From assembly GCF_005491425.1 (NCBI RefSeq), contig NZ_CP028083.1:1140001-1204000 (forward strand): 64,000 bases of DNA. Direction: 5' to 3'. The DNA comes from Lysinibacillus sp. SGAir0095 (GTDB lineage Bacteria; Bacillota; Bacilli; Bacillales_A; Planococcaceae). Position numbers and translations under genes: made by a program. This document shows positions 27,231-36,804 of the stretch, piece by piece (positions within the stretch are counted from its first letter, which is position 1; every line of letters starts with the position of its first letter). The notes below the pieces were generated by a model, which did not search any database, was not told the DNA's origin, and was given only the letters and a program-made list of their open reading frames with translations.

Positions 27231-28576
27231 TTCAATATACAAAATTACAACATAAAAAAGTGTTAGTACTTGGCTTAGCGAAAAGTGGAGTAGCTGCAGC
27301 AGAACTGCTTCATGACTTAGGTGCTTTCGTTACGGTAAATGATTCAAAGCCCTTTGATGAAAATCCACAGGCACAAGGCCTTTTGGAGAAAGGGATTACG
27401 GTTATTTGTGGAAGACATCCAGAGGATTTGCTAGATGAAGGATTTGAACTGCTCGTTAAGAATCCAGGTATTCCATATTCAAATCCAATCGTGGATGATG
27501 CAGTAAAACGTGGAATCCAGGTAATAACAGAAGTAGAACTAGCTTATTTAGTAAGTGAGGCACCAATTATTGGAATTACAGGGACAAATGGAAAAACGAC
27601 GACTACTACTCTTATATTTGAAATGTTGAATAGTGGAGGGAAGAATCCACTAATTGCCGGAAATATTGGCACCGTTGCTTGCGGGGTAGCTGCTAGTGCA
27701 ACTGACCAGAATGTAATTGTTACTGAACTATCCTCTTTCCAATTAATGGGGACAAATGAATTTAAACCAAAAATTGCAATTTTAACGAACCTATATGATG
27801 CCCACTTAGATTACCACGGGACATTTGAGGACTATGCAGAGGCTAAATTTAATATTACAAGAAATCAAGATGAAACAGATTGGTTGATCTATAATGCAGA
27901 GCAAGAGATTGTGAAGGAGTATGCGGCTAAATCGAATGCGCAAAAAATTCCATTTAGCTCAAATGGACATTCAAATGAGGGAATTAGCGCAGATGATACG
28001 ACGATTTATTGGCAGGGTGAAGTATTTTTAGAAAGAGTAAATATTGCACTTCCCGGGAAACATAATTTAGAAAATATATTAGCTGCACTGGCTGCATGTA
28101 TTTTATATGGCTGTGATAAAGAGGCGTTAGTAGAAGTATTAAGAACATTTACTGGCGTTCGTCACCGTACACAGTTTGTACGTGATTGGAATGGACGAAA
28201 AATCTACAATGACTCAAAAGCAACAAATTGTTTAGCAACAAAAGTTGCTTTAGAAGCTTTTACACAACCAACAGTTTTACTGGCTGGTGGATTAGATCGC
28301 AATCACTCATTTGAGGAGCTGCGTTCTTCTATGAGAAATGTAAAAAGTGTTGTAGCCTTTGGTCAAACACGGGAAAGATTTATTGAATTTGCGAAATCTT
28401 GTGGAGTAGAAGAAACCGTGATAGCTGAAAACGTTGAAGATGCAGTGTCAAAAGCAGCTTCTATTTCAGAAAGAGGGGATGTAATATTATTATCCCCTGC
28501 ATGTGCAAGTTGGGATCAGTACAAAAGCTTTGAAATTAGAGGCGATTTATTCATTGATGCTGTTATGAAGCTATAA
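27227..28576 (+). CDS. murD: UDP-MurNAc-L-Ala-D-Glu ligase
   Basis: Cytoplasmic Mur ligase adding D-glutamate to UDP-MurNAc-L-Ala. The N-terminal [14 protein letters not shown] binds the UDP part, [11 protein letters not shown] binds ATP, and YNDSKATN is the C-terminal MurD signature. Starting at ATG 27227, overlapping the mraY stop with GGAGG upstream, it has 449 aa (B. subtilis 451). An in-frame start at 27173 lies inside mraY and is rejected. Confidence 0.96.
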   Translation: MIQYTKLQHKKVLVLGLAKSGVAAAELLHDLGAFVTVNDSKPFDENPQAQGLLEKGITVICGRHPEDLLDEGFELLVKNPGIPYSNPIVDDAVKRGIQVITEVELAYLVSEAPIIGITGTNGKTTTTTLIFEMLNSGGKNPLIAGNIGTVACGVAASATDQNVIVTELSSFQLMGTNEFKPKIAILTNLYDAHLDYHGTFEDYAEAKFNITRNQDETDWLIYNAEQEIVKEYAAKSNAQKIPFSSNGHSNEGISADDTTIYWQGEVFLERVNIALPGKHNLENILAALAACILYGCDKEALVEVLRTFTGVRHRTQFVRDWNGRKIYNDSKATNCLATKVALEAFTQPTVLLAGGLDRNHSFEELRSSMRNVKSVVAFGQTRERFIEFAKSCGVEETVIAENVEDAVSKAASISERGDVILLSPACASWDQYKSFEIRGDLFIDAVMKL

Positions 28577-28699
28577 AGTACTTATCGGTGGAATTTAATA
28601 ATCTAAAACGAATGTATCCTAAAATTAGAGTAGATGATCAAATAATTGGATTAGTGTAACCTCTAATCAAAATATTCTAACAGGCAAGAAAGTAAAGTG

Positions 28700-28842
28700 T
28701 ACAATTTCGAACAGTGACTAGCAGAAGGTGCTGGCTCTCCTGCACAATTTCAAAGATCGCAAGAAAAGGACTAAAAGCTTCCTTTGGTTGATTCTTCGGA
28801 TTGCTGTTGGAGACATAAGTAAGCACCTTCCGCTTTTCTACA
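28700..28842. repeat. dispersed intergenic repeat between murD and spoVE
   Basis: Diverged relative of the 119-bp unit at 5303-5540. Shared blocks in the same order include ACAATTTCA, ATCGC, GGAC, TCCTTT, GATTCTTC, GGAGA and GCACCTTCCGCTTTTCT. The murD-spoVE gap is about 290 bp, so the repeat fills half of it and ends a few bases before the spoVE ribosome site. Confidence 0.7.
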
Positions 28843-28863
28843 AAAGAGGAAAGGATGCCATAG

Positions 28864-29949
28864 CTGAAGTTTACGTATAAGAGGCTCTTTATAATTTCTG
28901 CAATCTTACTGTCATTGATAGGAATTATTTTCATTTATTCTGCTGGTACATATTGGAGCTCTATGCATTATGAAGGGGAAATGCCCTTCTACCTAAAGCA
29001 AAGTATTTACTTAGTTCTAGCTATTGTCGTATTTCTGTTTATTACAAATATGCCGATTTTTACAGAAGAAAAGACTTGGATCATACTTTATGTCATTTCA
29101 TTACTATTATTAGTGCTTGTTTTAATACCAGGTGTCGGTCTTGTGAGAAATGGTTCACAAAGCTGGATTGGTCTGGGTCCATTAACCATCCAACCAGCTG
29201 AGATAGTGAAAATTACGACTTTAATGTATTTAAGTTTTTTACTGAGTAAAGTAAAAAATGATGAACGGGTTGTACAACTGAAGCATTTTTTAATTATTAT
29301 TATTCCTTGTGGATTAATTATGCTGCAGCCTGATTTTGGTTCGGTTTTTATATTAGTAGTAGCGGCATTTATTTTATTGTTCATAGCAAGGTATCCAATA
29401 AAATTATATGTCGGTTTTATAGTGATTGGTGTAGTAGGATTGGTTGCCTTGATAGCCTCAGCACCTTACCGGTTAAAGCGAATCGAAGCGTTTGTTAATC
29501 CTTGGGAAGATGCATTGGGAAGTGGCTTCCAAGCGGTTCAATCATTGCTTGCCATAGGACCGGCAGGGATACTAGGACATGGCTTTCAACAAAGTCGTCA
29601 AAAGTTTTTATATCTACCGGAGCCACAAAACGACTTTATTTTCTCCATTATATTGGAGGAAATTGGGTTTTTGGGTGGCTGTGTTGTATTAGCACTTTTT
29701 GCTGTATTTATTTATTCGGGGTGCGGACTGGCCATTCAATCATTGAAAAGCGCTGATTTTTATGCCATATCTGCTTTGGTTGGAATGGTTGGCTTCCAAG
29801 CGGCGTTAAATATCGGGGTTGTAATTGGATTGATTCCAGTAACTGGCGTGACATTACCATTCATCAGTTATGGTGGTACTTCACTGATGATTATCTGGTT
29901 TGTTGTGGCAATTATTGTTAGCTTTGCAAACAAAAGCGATATTACTTAA
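28864..29949 (+). CDS. spoVE: SpoVE, SEDS peptidoglycan polymerase (FtsW/RodA family)
   Basis: Membrane glycosyltransferase of the SEDS family; SpoVE works with SpoVD in cortex synthesis. Ten or so membrane segments; signatures include the FIYSAG start of helix 1, LQPDFGS, and TLPFISYGGTS near the end. Its place between murD and divIB is that of spoVE. The only start with a ribosome site appears to be CTG 28864 (AAAGGA, 8 bases upstream), giving 361 aa, close to B. subtilis SpoVE (366). TTG 28915 has no site and would cut off half of helix 1. A three-codon ATG-CCA-TAG lies just before the CTG. FtsW cannot be fully excluded. Confidence 0.85.
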   Translation: MKFTYKRLFIISAILLSLIGIIFIYSAGTYWSSMHYEGEMPFYLKQSIYLVLAIVVFLFITNMPIFTEEKTWIILYVISLLLLVLVLIPGVGLVRNGSQSWIGLGPLTIQPAEIVKITTLMYLSFLLSKVKNDERVVQLKHFLIIIIPCGLIMLQPDFGSVFILVVAAFILLFIARYPIKLYVGFIVIGVVGLVALIASAPYRLKRIEAFVNPWEDALGSGFQAVQSLLAIGPAGILGHGFQQSRQKFLYLPEPQNDFIFSIILEEIGFLGGCVVLALFAVFIYSGCGLAIQSLKSADFYAISALVGMVGFQAALNIGVVIGLIPVTGVTLPFISYGGTSLMIIWFVVAIIVSFANKSDIT

Positions 29950-29997
29950 TTTTAAGGAAGTCTAAATTCATGGTGGAGGAAAGGAGGAGTAAAAATT

Positions 29998-30840
29998 ATG
30001 GATAAAGTAATTGATATTGAAGAACGTATCCCAACCCTAAGGGAAAAAAGAAGAAAAAGAACAAATTTTAAATTTATCTTCTTACTTGTATTATTCTTAG
30101 CAACATTATTTTTACTCCTTTACTTTCAATCTCCGTATAGCGAAATCAAAAAAGTGGAAGTGATTGGTGCTGGGTTGGTAGAGTCGGATGTTTATGAGAA
30201 ACAATCCAATCTACAAACTGGAGATTCGATGTGGGGATTCAAAATAAATGATATTGAGGACAGTATCAGGGACTACCATTGGGTAAAGGATGTTACCGTA
30301 AAAAGAAAATGGCTAACTACCGTTCAAATTTCAATACAAGAATGGGAAAAAGTAGCTTATATTTCCCTTGATAATGAACTTTACCCTATGTTAGAAAATG
30401 GTGATGTTTTAAAAGAAGTAAGTAGCTTGGAACCAATTGATGCACCTTTATTTTTGGAATTTGAAGATGAAAAATTGAGGAAAAAATTGTTAACGGAGCT
30501 CGCAAAGTTAGATCCAACGGTATTATCGTTAATCTCTCAAATCAATTCAACACCGTCAAGCAGCGATCCATATGCGATTACCCTTTACATGAATGATGGC
30601 TATGAGGTTCGAGCCGAGGTTAATACATTAGCTGAAAAGTTGGATTATTATCCTTCAATTGTAGCTCAAATTGAAAGTGTAGGGAGTAATGAAAAGGGAA
30701 TAATTGATATAGAAGTAGGGTCATATTACAGATCGTATTTGGATGAATATGCACAATTTGATTTTAATATTGATGAATCTGGTGAAGCGGTGATCGAAGA
30801 ACAGGAAGTGATGGATGATGAAGAAACCACTTCAGAGTAA
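29998..30840 (+). CDS. divIB: cell division protein DivIB/FtsQ
   Basis: Divisome protein with a basic cytoplasmic N-terminus (REKRRKRTNFK), one membrane segment (FIFLLVLFLATLFLLLYF, residues 28-45), an extracytoplasmic POTRA domain (YSEIKKVEVIGAG) and a beta domain. It stabilises FtsL and associates with PBP2B. Its 280 aa compare with 263 in B. subtilis; the extra is an acidic C-terminal tail. AGGAAAGGAGGAG precedes ATG 29998. murG and murB, which precede it in B. subtilis, are absent here. Confidence 0.93.
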   Translation: MDKVIDIEERIPTLREKRRKRTNFKFIFLLVLFLATLFLLLYFQSPYSEIKKVEVIGAGLVESDVYEKQSNLQTGDSMWGFKINDIEDSIRDYHWVKDVTVKRKWLTTVQISIQEWEKVAYISLDNELYPMLENGDVLKEVSSLEPIDAPLFLEFEDEKLRKKLLTELAKLDPTVLSLISQINSTPSSSDPYAITLYMNDGYEVRAEVNTLAEKLDYYPSIVAQIESVGSNEKGIIDIEVGSYYRSYLDEYAQFDFNIDESGEAVIEEQEVMDDEETTSE

Positions 30841-31537
30841 AAAATACAACAAATTTACAAGAAAGCAGCTCATCATACTAATTGTATGTATCACAACAGG
30901 ATTTATTATCGGTTATTCGTATAAATTAACAAAAAATCATGAAAAAATTAATAATTCTTATATAGACCAAGAAGAATCCTTTCGAGAAGATTTGATTGAA
31001 CAGCAGGAGAGAAACAAAGAATTAGCAGAGGAACTCAATGAATTGCAAAATCAACTGAGAGAATATGAAAAATCCTTTGGAGAAAATGAAGTTGAATATG
31101 AACATTTAATTGAAGAAGCTGAAAAATTACGATTAATGCTAGGAGTAATTCCAGCGCAGGGACAAGGAATTCAGGTTACCCTTAAGGATAACGAATATAA
31201 TCCTAACTCCAGCAACCCGAATGAATATATTGTACATGAGAGCCATGTACTATCTGTAATTAATGAATTGAAAATTTCAGGAGCAGAAAGTATTGCAATA
31301 AATGGACAAAGGTTAAAATCGAATTCGTATATCAGATGTAATGGACCAGTTATTACGATTGATGATAAACAGTATCCTGCACCATTTGTGATTGAAGCAG
31401 TTGGTGATTCTAAAACACTTGTATCATCATTAAAAATCGTTGGAGGAGTATTCGACCAATTATTGAGTGATAATATTGTCGTGACAATAGAGGAGAAAAA
31501 TCTGATTCAAATGCCTTCATTAACTGAAGAGACGTAA
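30815..31537 (+). CDS. ylxW: DUF881 family protein YlxW
   Basis: Membrane-anchored protein of unknown function. Residues 14-31 form the anchor, about 40-90 a coiled coil (QEESFREDLIEQQERNKELA), and then comes the DUF881 domain, with SGAESIAINGQR as landmark. It overlaps the end of divIB by 26 bases; GGAAGTGA inside divIB serves as ribosome site. Paired with the similar ylxX, as in B. subtilis. Confidence 0.88.
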   Translation: MMKKPLQSKKYNKFTRKQLIILIVCITTGFIIGYSYKLTKNHEKINNSYIDQEESFREDLIEQQERNKELAEELNELQNQLREYEKSFGENEVEYEHLIEEAEKLRLMLGVIPAQGQGIQVTLKDNEYNPNSSNPNEYIVHESHVLSVINELKISGAESIAINGQRLKSNSYIRCNGPVITIDDKQYPAPFVIEAVGDSKTLVSSLKIVGGVFDQLLSDNIVVTIEEKNLIQMPSLTEET

Positions 31538-31579
31538 AATTATTCGAGGACAAGCCTAAAGCGTTTAGGAGGGGAACCG

Positions 31580-32299
31580 ATGACAAATAAAATAGTTACC
31601 CGAATAACGGTTGTATCATTTATTGTAGGTGTTATGATTGCTGTTCAATATAATACTGTTCAAAATCCTACGACAAGAGATACAAGGGATATTTGGGCTA
31701 TAAGGCAGGAATTATCTGAAGAAAAAGAAAATCACTCACAATTGTTAAAAGAAATTGCTAGCTACAATGAATTTATCAAACAATACGAAGATGACGATGC
31801 GGAGAGTCAAGCTGTTCTATTAAATAACACAGTGGATGATCTTAAGCGTCAAATTGGCTTATTATCCGTAAGTGGTCCAGGACTTGTTTTAGAGATAACA
31901 CCTGCTACGGAATTAATACAATTTGGTTATGAGATTGAACCTATTTCAGCTGATTTATTAATTCGATTAGTTAATGAAATTTATCGTTACGATGGCCTTT
32001 ATATAGAAATTGATGGACAACGCCTTACGCATACATCGGCGATTCGAGATATCAATGGTGTAACAAACGTTAATAGTGTTCCGATTGATGAAACAAATAT
32101 TGATATCAAGATTATCACTGAAACCTTCGAAAAAGCTGAAAAACTATATGGTTATTTATTCGCTTCGCCTTTTAGAGATGATTTTTACCTTGATAATTTA
32201 AATTTAAATATAAATGAAGCGCAAGAAAATATTACCATTTCAGAATTTGATGGACAATTATCAACAGATTTCTTAGTAGAAGATAACGAAGGGGAATAA
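31580..32299 (+). CDS. ylxX: DUF881 family protein YlxX
   Basis: Second DUF881 paralogue: membrane anchor at residues 7-22, coiled coil, then the same domain (YIEIDGQRLTHTSAIRDING). It has 239 aa (B. subtilis about 237). TTTAGGAGGGG precedes ATG 31580. Its stop is 2 bases from sbp, so the two are co-transcribed. No biochemical role is established. Confidence 0.88.
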   Translation: MTNKIVTRITVVSFIVGVMIAVQYNTVQNPTTRDTRDIWAIRQELSEEKENHSQLLKEIASYNEFIKQYEDDDAESQAVLLNNTVDDLKRQIGLLSVSGPGLVLEITPATELIQFGYEIEPISADLLIRLVNEIYRYDGLYIEIDGQRLTHTSAIRDINGVTNVNSVPIDETNIDIKIITETFEKAEKLYGYLFASPFRDDFYLDNLNLNINEAQENITISEFDGQLSTDFLVEDNEGE

Positions 32300-32301
32300 C
32301 T

Positions 32302-32670
32302 ATGTGGTTACCATTATTAGGATTAATATTAGGCTTGAGTTTAGGGTTGTTAACCGATATTCAAATTCCCGCTATATATGAAAATTATCTATCAATTGCT
32401 GTATTAGCAGCGTTAGATACTCTATTTGGTGGGATTAGAGCAAATTTACAGCAAGTATATGACGATAAAGTATTCTTGTCAGGTTTTTTCTTTAATATAG
32501 TACTTGCAGCTGGACTAGCATTTTTAGGTGTACATCTAGGTGTTGACCTTTACTTGGCAGCAATTTTTGCCTTTGGTGTCCGATTATTCCAAAATATTGC
32601 AGTCATTCGACGAATTTTGATAGCAAAATGGGAAGAGAGACATATAAAAAAGGATGAAAATACAGTATAA
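32302..32670 (+). CDS. sbp: small basic protein Sbp (DUF1290)
   Basis: A 122-aa membrane protein with three to four hydrophobic segments (LPLLGLILGLSLGLL, YLSIAVLAALDTLFGG, FFFNIVLAAGLAFLGVH) and a basic C-terminus. The LDTLFGGIRA segment is typical of DUF1290. It lies between ylxX and ftsA in most Bacillales. Function unknown. GAAGGGGA precedes ATG 32302. Confidence 0.9.
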   Translation: MWLPLLGLILGLSLGLLTDIQIPAIYENYLSIAVLAALDTLFGGIRANLQQVYDDKVFLSGFFFNIVLAAGLAFLGVHLGVDLYLAAIFAFGVRLFQNIAVIRRILIAKWEERHIKKDENTV

Positions 32671-32705
32671 TAGCTGTAAAATTAGAATGTATATATCATT
32701 TTATT

Positions 32706-32734
32706 TAGACATTACTATGGAATTACAATAGAAT
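32706..32734 (+). promoter_or_regulatory. candidate SigA promoter for ftsA-ftsZ
   Basis: TAGACA (32706-32711), 17 bases, then TAGAAT (32729-32734); each hexamer has one change from consensus. It lies 31 bases before ftsA. B. subtilis ftsAZ also has its own promoters. Confidence 0.6.
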
Positions 32735-32765
32735 AAAATATAGTAGGAACCGAAGGAGGTGCGGA

Positions 32766-34061
32766 ATGATGAATCACCAGGATATTTATATATCACTAGA
32801 CATTGGTTCATCTTCTATTAAAGTTTTGATAGGAGAGATTACAGATAACCAATTACACGTAATTGGTGTTGGTAATGTAAAATCGAACGGTATACGTAAA
32901 GGCGCAATCGTTGATATAGATGCAACTGTACAATCGATAAAAAAAGCGATTGAACAAGCAGAACGTATGACAGGAATTAAAATAAACGAGGTAGTACTAG
33001 GTATACCCGCAAATCAAACAACACTTCAGCCAGTAAAAGGTGTGGTAGCTGTCAATAGCGAAAACCGTGAAATTACTGATGAAGACTTAGACAGAGTTAT
33101 TGAATCCGCACAAGTGATGTCAATTCCACCTGAAAGAGAGCTTGTAAATATTATCCCTAGACAATTCATTGTCGATAATCTCGATGAAATCAAAGATCCA
33201 CGTGGTATGATTGGTATTCGTTTAGAGATGGATGCTACAATGATTACAACTTCGAAAACTCTCGTTCATAACGTTTTACGTTGTGTTGAACGAGCTGGTT
33301 TGCAAATAAGAGAAATCTATTTACAACCATTGGCAGCAGGATTTTTCGCCTTAACGGAAGACGAGAAAAACCAAGGGACAGCCTTTATCGATTTAGGAGG
33401 AGGCTCCACAACCGTTGCAGTTTTTGAAGATGGCTTACTTGCAAGAACAGGAGTTATCCCTGTTGGTGGCGAACATATTACAAAAGATTTATCAATTGTA
33501 CTTAAAACACCAACTGAACAAGCAGAAATTATAAAGAAACAGTTTGGACATGCATTTTATGAAGATGCTTCAGACGAAGAAATTTTCGAAGTACCAGTTT
33601 CTGGCACAGATGTTATGGATCAATATAGTCAAAAATTTATTTCAGAAATTATCGGTGTACGTCTTGAAGAATTATTCGAACTAGTTTTAGATGAATTAGC
33701 TCGTTTAGGAGTCCGTGATTTACCTGGCGGAGTAGTCCTTACAGGTGGTGTTGCTCAACTAGAGGGAATTGCACAACTTGCTCGTCAAGTTATGCAAACA
33801 CGTGTAAGAATTTATACTCCAGACTATATAGGTGTTCGTGAATCAGCTTATACAACTGCTGTAGGGTTAATACGTTATGCGAATTTAGAGGATGAATTTT
33901 ATGGTAGAAGTCCAGTTCAGGCACCTGCATATGCAACAGTTGGAGCTGGAACAACACCTCCTAAAAAACAATCTACTCCAGTAGAAAAAGAAAGCAACAA
34001 TACAAACAAAACAAGCGTAATTAATAAAGCTAAGAAACTATTCGATAAGTTTTTCGAATAA
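32766..34061 (+). CDS. ftsA: cell division protein FtsA
   Basis: Actin-like ATPase that tethers FtsZ to the membrane. The phosphate-binding motif SLDIGSSSIKVLIGE (residues 10-24), the FIDLGGGSTTVAVF motif and GVVLTGGVAQL are typical; the C-terminus ends in the amphipathic targeting helix AKKLFDKFFE. It has 431 aa (B. subtilis 440). AAGGAGGTG precedes ATG 32766; an ATG at 32769 is also possible. ftsZ follows. Confidence 0.97.
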   Translation: MMNHQDIYISLDIGSSSIKVLIGEITDNQLHVIGVGNVKSNGIRKGAIVDIDATVQSIKKAIEQAERMTGIKINEVVLGIPANQTTLQPVKGVVAVNSENREITDEDLDRVIESAQVMSIPPERELVNIIPRQFIVDNLDEIKDPRGMIGIRLEMDATMITTSKTLVHNVLRCVERAGLQIREIYLQPLAAGFFALTEDEKNQGTAFIDLGGGSTTVAVFEDGLLARTGVIPVGGEHITKDLSIVLKTPTEQAEIIKKQFGHAFYEDASDEEIFEVPVSGTDVMDQYSQKFISEIIGVRLEELFELVLDELARLGVRDLPGGVVLTGGVAQLEGIAQLARQVMQTRVRIYTPDYIGVRESAYTTAVGLIRYANLEDEFYGRSPVQAPAYATVGAGTTPPKKQSTPVEKESNNTNKTSVINKAKKLFDKFFE

Positions 34062-34094
34062 TAATTCGAGATTCGTGTGGCAGGAGGAGAAACT

Positions 34095-35258
34095 ATGTTA
34101 GAATTTGATACGAATATAGACCAACTAGCTAATATCAAGGTCATTGGTGTCGGCGGTGGCGGTAATAACGCAGTAAATAGAATGATTGAGCACGGTGTAC
34201 AAGGTGTTGACTTTATTGCCGTAAATACTGATGCACAAGCTTTAAATCTATCAAAGGCAGAATATAGATTACAGATTGGCAATAAGTTAACAAGAGGCCT
34301 TGGGGCAGGTGCAAACCCAGAAGTAGGTAAAAAAGCAGCTGAAGAGAGCCGTGAGCAAATCGAAGAAGTTCTTCGTGGAGCAGATATGGTATTCGTAACT
34401 GCTGGTATGGGTGGAGGTACTGGAACAGGTGCTGCACCAGTTATTGCTTCAATTGCTCGTGATTTAGGAGCGTTAACTGTTGGTGTAGTAACACGCCCAT
34501 TCTCTTTTGAAGGACGCAAACGCCAAACACAAGCAATCGGTGGTATTGCAGCAATGAAGGAAGCGGTTGATACGTTAATCGTAATTCCAAATGATAAATT
34601 ACTGCAAATTGTTGATAAAAGCACTCCAATGCTTGAGGCATTCCGTGAGGCAGACAATGTACTTCGACAAGGGGTACAAGGTATTTCAGACTTAATCGCT
34701 ACGCCAGGTCTTATTAACCTTGACTTTGCAGATGTAAAAACAATCATGTCCGACAAAGGTTCTGCATTAATGGGAATCGGTATTGCAACTGGTGAGAACC
34801 GTGCAACGGAAGCAGCGAAAAAAGCGATTTCGAGCCCATTACTTGAAACTTCAATCGATGGAGCAAAAGGCGTTATCATGAACATTACTGGTGGATCAAA
34901 TCTAAGCTTATTTGAAGTACAAGAGGCAGCAGATATTGTTGCATCTGCTTCAGATGAAGAAGTAAACATGATCTTCGGTTCGGTTATTAACGAAAACCTT
35001 AACGATGAAATTATCGTTACTGTCATCGCAACAGGCTTTTCTGATGATATCCTAACTCAGCCACAACGCCAAAATAACACTCGTCCGATGGGAACTATGC
35101 GAGGTGGACAAGCTCAAGCTCAACCACAAGCACCAATTCGTGAACGTGTACAAGAGCAACCTGTTCAGCATCAACAAGAGCCACAAAGACAGGTACAACA
35201 ACAGCAAGATGATGTATTAGAAATTCCAACATTCTTACGTAACCGTCGTAATCGATAA
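34095..35258 (+). CDS. ftsZ: cell division GTPase FtsZ
   Basis: Tubulin-like protein that polymerises into the Z ring. [10 protein letters not shown] near the start and the tubulin signature [10 protein letters not shown] bind GTP. After a glutamine-rich linker, [16 protein letters not shown] is the C-terminal peptide that contacts FtsA, SepF and ZapA/EzrA-type partners. From ATG 34095, after CAGGAGGAG, it has 387 aa (B. subtilis 382). A strong terminator ends the dcw operon. Confidence 0.98.
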   Translation: MLEFDTNIDQLANIKVIGVGGGGNNAVNRMIEHGVQGVDFIAVNTDAQALNLSKAEYRLQIGNKLTRGLGAGANPEVGKKAAEESREQIEEVLRGADMVFVTAGMGGGTGTGAAPVIASIARDLGALTVGVVTRPFSFEGRKRQTQAIGGIAAMKEAVDTLIVIPNDKLLQIVDKSTPMLEAFREADNVLRQGVQGISDLIATPGLINLDFADVKTIMSDKGSALMGIGIATGENRATEAAKKAISSPLLETSIDGAKGVIMNITGGSNLSLFEVQEAADIVASASDEEVNMIFGSVINENLNDEIIVTVIATGFSDDILTQPQRQNNTRPMGTMRGGQAQAQPQAPIRERVQEQPVQHQQEPQRQVQQQQDDVLEIPTFLRNRRNR

Positions 35259-35292
35259 TACGCCGCAGTAAGATTTAATTCGACATAAATAG

Positions 35293-35326
35293 AAGCCATC
35301 TCATTAAGTTGAGATGGCTTTTTTAA
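35293..35326 (+). terminator. intrinsic terminator after ftsZ
   Basis: Perfect 11-bp stem AAGCCATCTCA/TGAGATGGCTT with a 6-nt loop and T run. Confidence 0.95.
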
Positions 35327-35703
35327 TTTGTGAATTTCAAATAATGTCGGATGAAATGCGTCCTGAAAAGAAAGTAAAAGTAGAATGTGTTTCTTACGCT
35401 TGATGAAATGTTTTAAGCGTAGAGACAAAAAATTGGCTCGAGGTGTATTTGTGATTAGATCGCTCTCTTAAAAAATACTAGATTAAAACATCTAAAAGTA
35501 TCAGCCACAATAGCAACATGACACATAGAAACAACTTCATTACTATTTCTCCTGTACCTTTTCCTAGTTGAAAATTTCTACAAATTATGTCAAATAACTG
35601 CGTTTTATTAAAAATATTGTCAAAAAGAAAATTCATATTTGTACGATGGTTTGACATTTTCTGAAAGATTAGGATGTTACTCTATTAACAGGAGGACGCT
35701 GAA
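35327..35703 (+). promoter_or_regulatory. spoIIG upstream region with Spo0A-box-like sites
   Basis: About 375 bp without a gene. TGTCAAA occurs at 35588-35594 and 35618-35624, and inverted (TTTGACA) at 35650-35656; each is one base from the Spo0A core TGTCGAA. The inverted copy contains a perfect TTGACA -35. No good -10 lies at 17 bp; the nearest candidates (35678-35688) need a spacer of over 20 bp. B. subtilis spoIIG is also Spo0A-activated with an over-long spacer. A weak hairpin TACGCTT/AAGCGTA lies at 35395-35421. Confidence 0.5.
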
Positions 35704-36528
35704 ATGATTGGAGAATTACTCGTACTATACAATACGTTATTCAATTATTTTTTATTAAAATTTACACAAGAAATAACGGGATTGTATGTGAAAAGGAGTA
35801 GGTTGCTACTTAGTGCATTTTGTAGTGGTCTGATTGCAAGCATTTTCTACCAGACATTAATTGGAGCCTTATTAAGTTTTATCGTATTAATTGGACTAGC
35901 CTTTTCCTTTAGACTCCAATCATTGTTAAAGCAAGGCACTGTACTATTTATTACAACCTTTTTTCTAGGTGGCGTTTTAACAAGCTTACTGCCTTTTTTA
36001 TTAAATCAATCCGATGTCACCTTTTTTATATTATGTACAGCCATCGCCTTTATCGGTTTAACAGTGATTCACTCAAAGTGGAGAGAAATGATGCAATCAA
36101 AGATTCAACATTCATTTGTCGTAGAGTGTGACCTCGAACTATTTAAGAAATCATTCAGTTTAAAAGGATTTATTGATACTGGTAATGAATGCACGGAACC
36201 CATGAGTGGAAAACCAGTACATTTTCTCTCGTATTCGGCAGTATCCAAGGATCTACCTGAGGACTTCCATAAAGCCTTACTGGAATGGGATGAAACGAAT
36301 CCTTATCAACTAAAGATGTTTCCTACGTATGTTTACCCTAGAGTAAGGGTATTAACGCTATCGACGGTTCAACAAGAACGGTCAACAGTGCTTGCTTTCC
36401 GGTTTGACAAACTAAAACTATGTGGTGCTACTACGAAAGAAATCTTCGAACAGTATGTTGTTTTCACTAAACAGGATGCGAGGTATCCACAAGACGCACA
36501 AATGATTCTTCACGTTTTGGCTCTTTAG
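35704..36528 (+). CDS. spoIIGA: SpoIIGA, pro-SigE processing aspartic protease
   Basis: Mother-cell membrane protease that removes the pro-sequence of SigE after a signal from SpoIIR. The N-terminal half has about five membrane segments; the C-terminal half is an aspartic protease domain with the active-site aspartate D158 in FIDTGNECTEP. It has 274 aa, shorter than B. subtilis (309). AGGAGGACG precedes ATG 35704. Its target sigE follows after an unusually long 276-bp gap in which I see no gene. Confidence 0.94.
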   Translation: MIGELLVLYNTLFNYFLLKFTQEITGLYVKRSRLLLSAFCSGLIASIFYQTLIGALLSFIVLIGLAFSFRLQSLLKQGTVLFITTFFLGGVLTSLLPFLLNQSDVTFFILCTAIAFIGLTVIHSKWREMMQSKIQHSFVVECDLELFKKSFSLKGFIDTGNECTEPMSGKPVHFLSYSAVSKDLPEDFHKALLEWDETNPYQLKMFPTYVYPRVRVLTLSTVQQERSTVLAFRFDKLKLCGATTKEIFEQYVVFTKQDARYPQDAQMILHVLAL

Positions 36529-36804
36529 CTAAACTACTTATTAGGTAAGCACTTTGCAAATTTTTCTCAACTTATAAGTGGGAAGTAAAATTGTGAGATC
36601 CAAAATTTGGACGTCTACTTGAGGTGTATTTTTCTAGCATTAAAGGGTACTAAAATCTCCTTCCTAGATGACTAGTAAAATGAAGAAGTGTAGGAGAGGT
36701 AAATCCGCATGCGCCCAATCAGCTCACCTATCAATAGTAGATATTGAATTCTTTTGCTATAGATGGGTCACTTAATCAAATTTACGCATAAAGGGGGAAA
36801 ATGA

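Noticed and set aside
33917-35026. 369-aa minus-strand open frame opposite ftsA/ftsZ
   Set aside because: Shadow of two certain genes; low-complexity Ser/Pro/Thr composition and no ribosome site.
36709-36747. Twelve-residue frame with a GGAGAGG site between spoIIGA and sigE
   Set aside because: Too short to support without conservation data; such frames arise often by chance.
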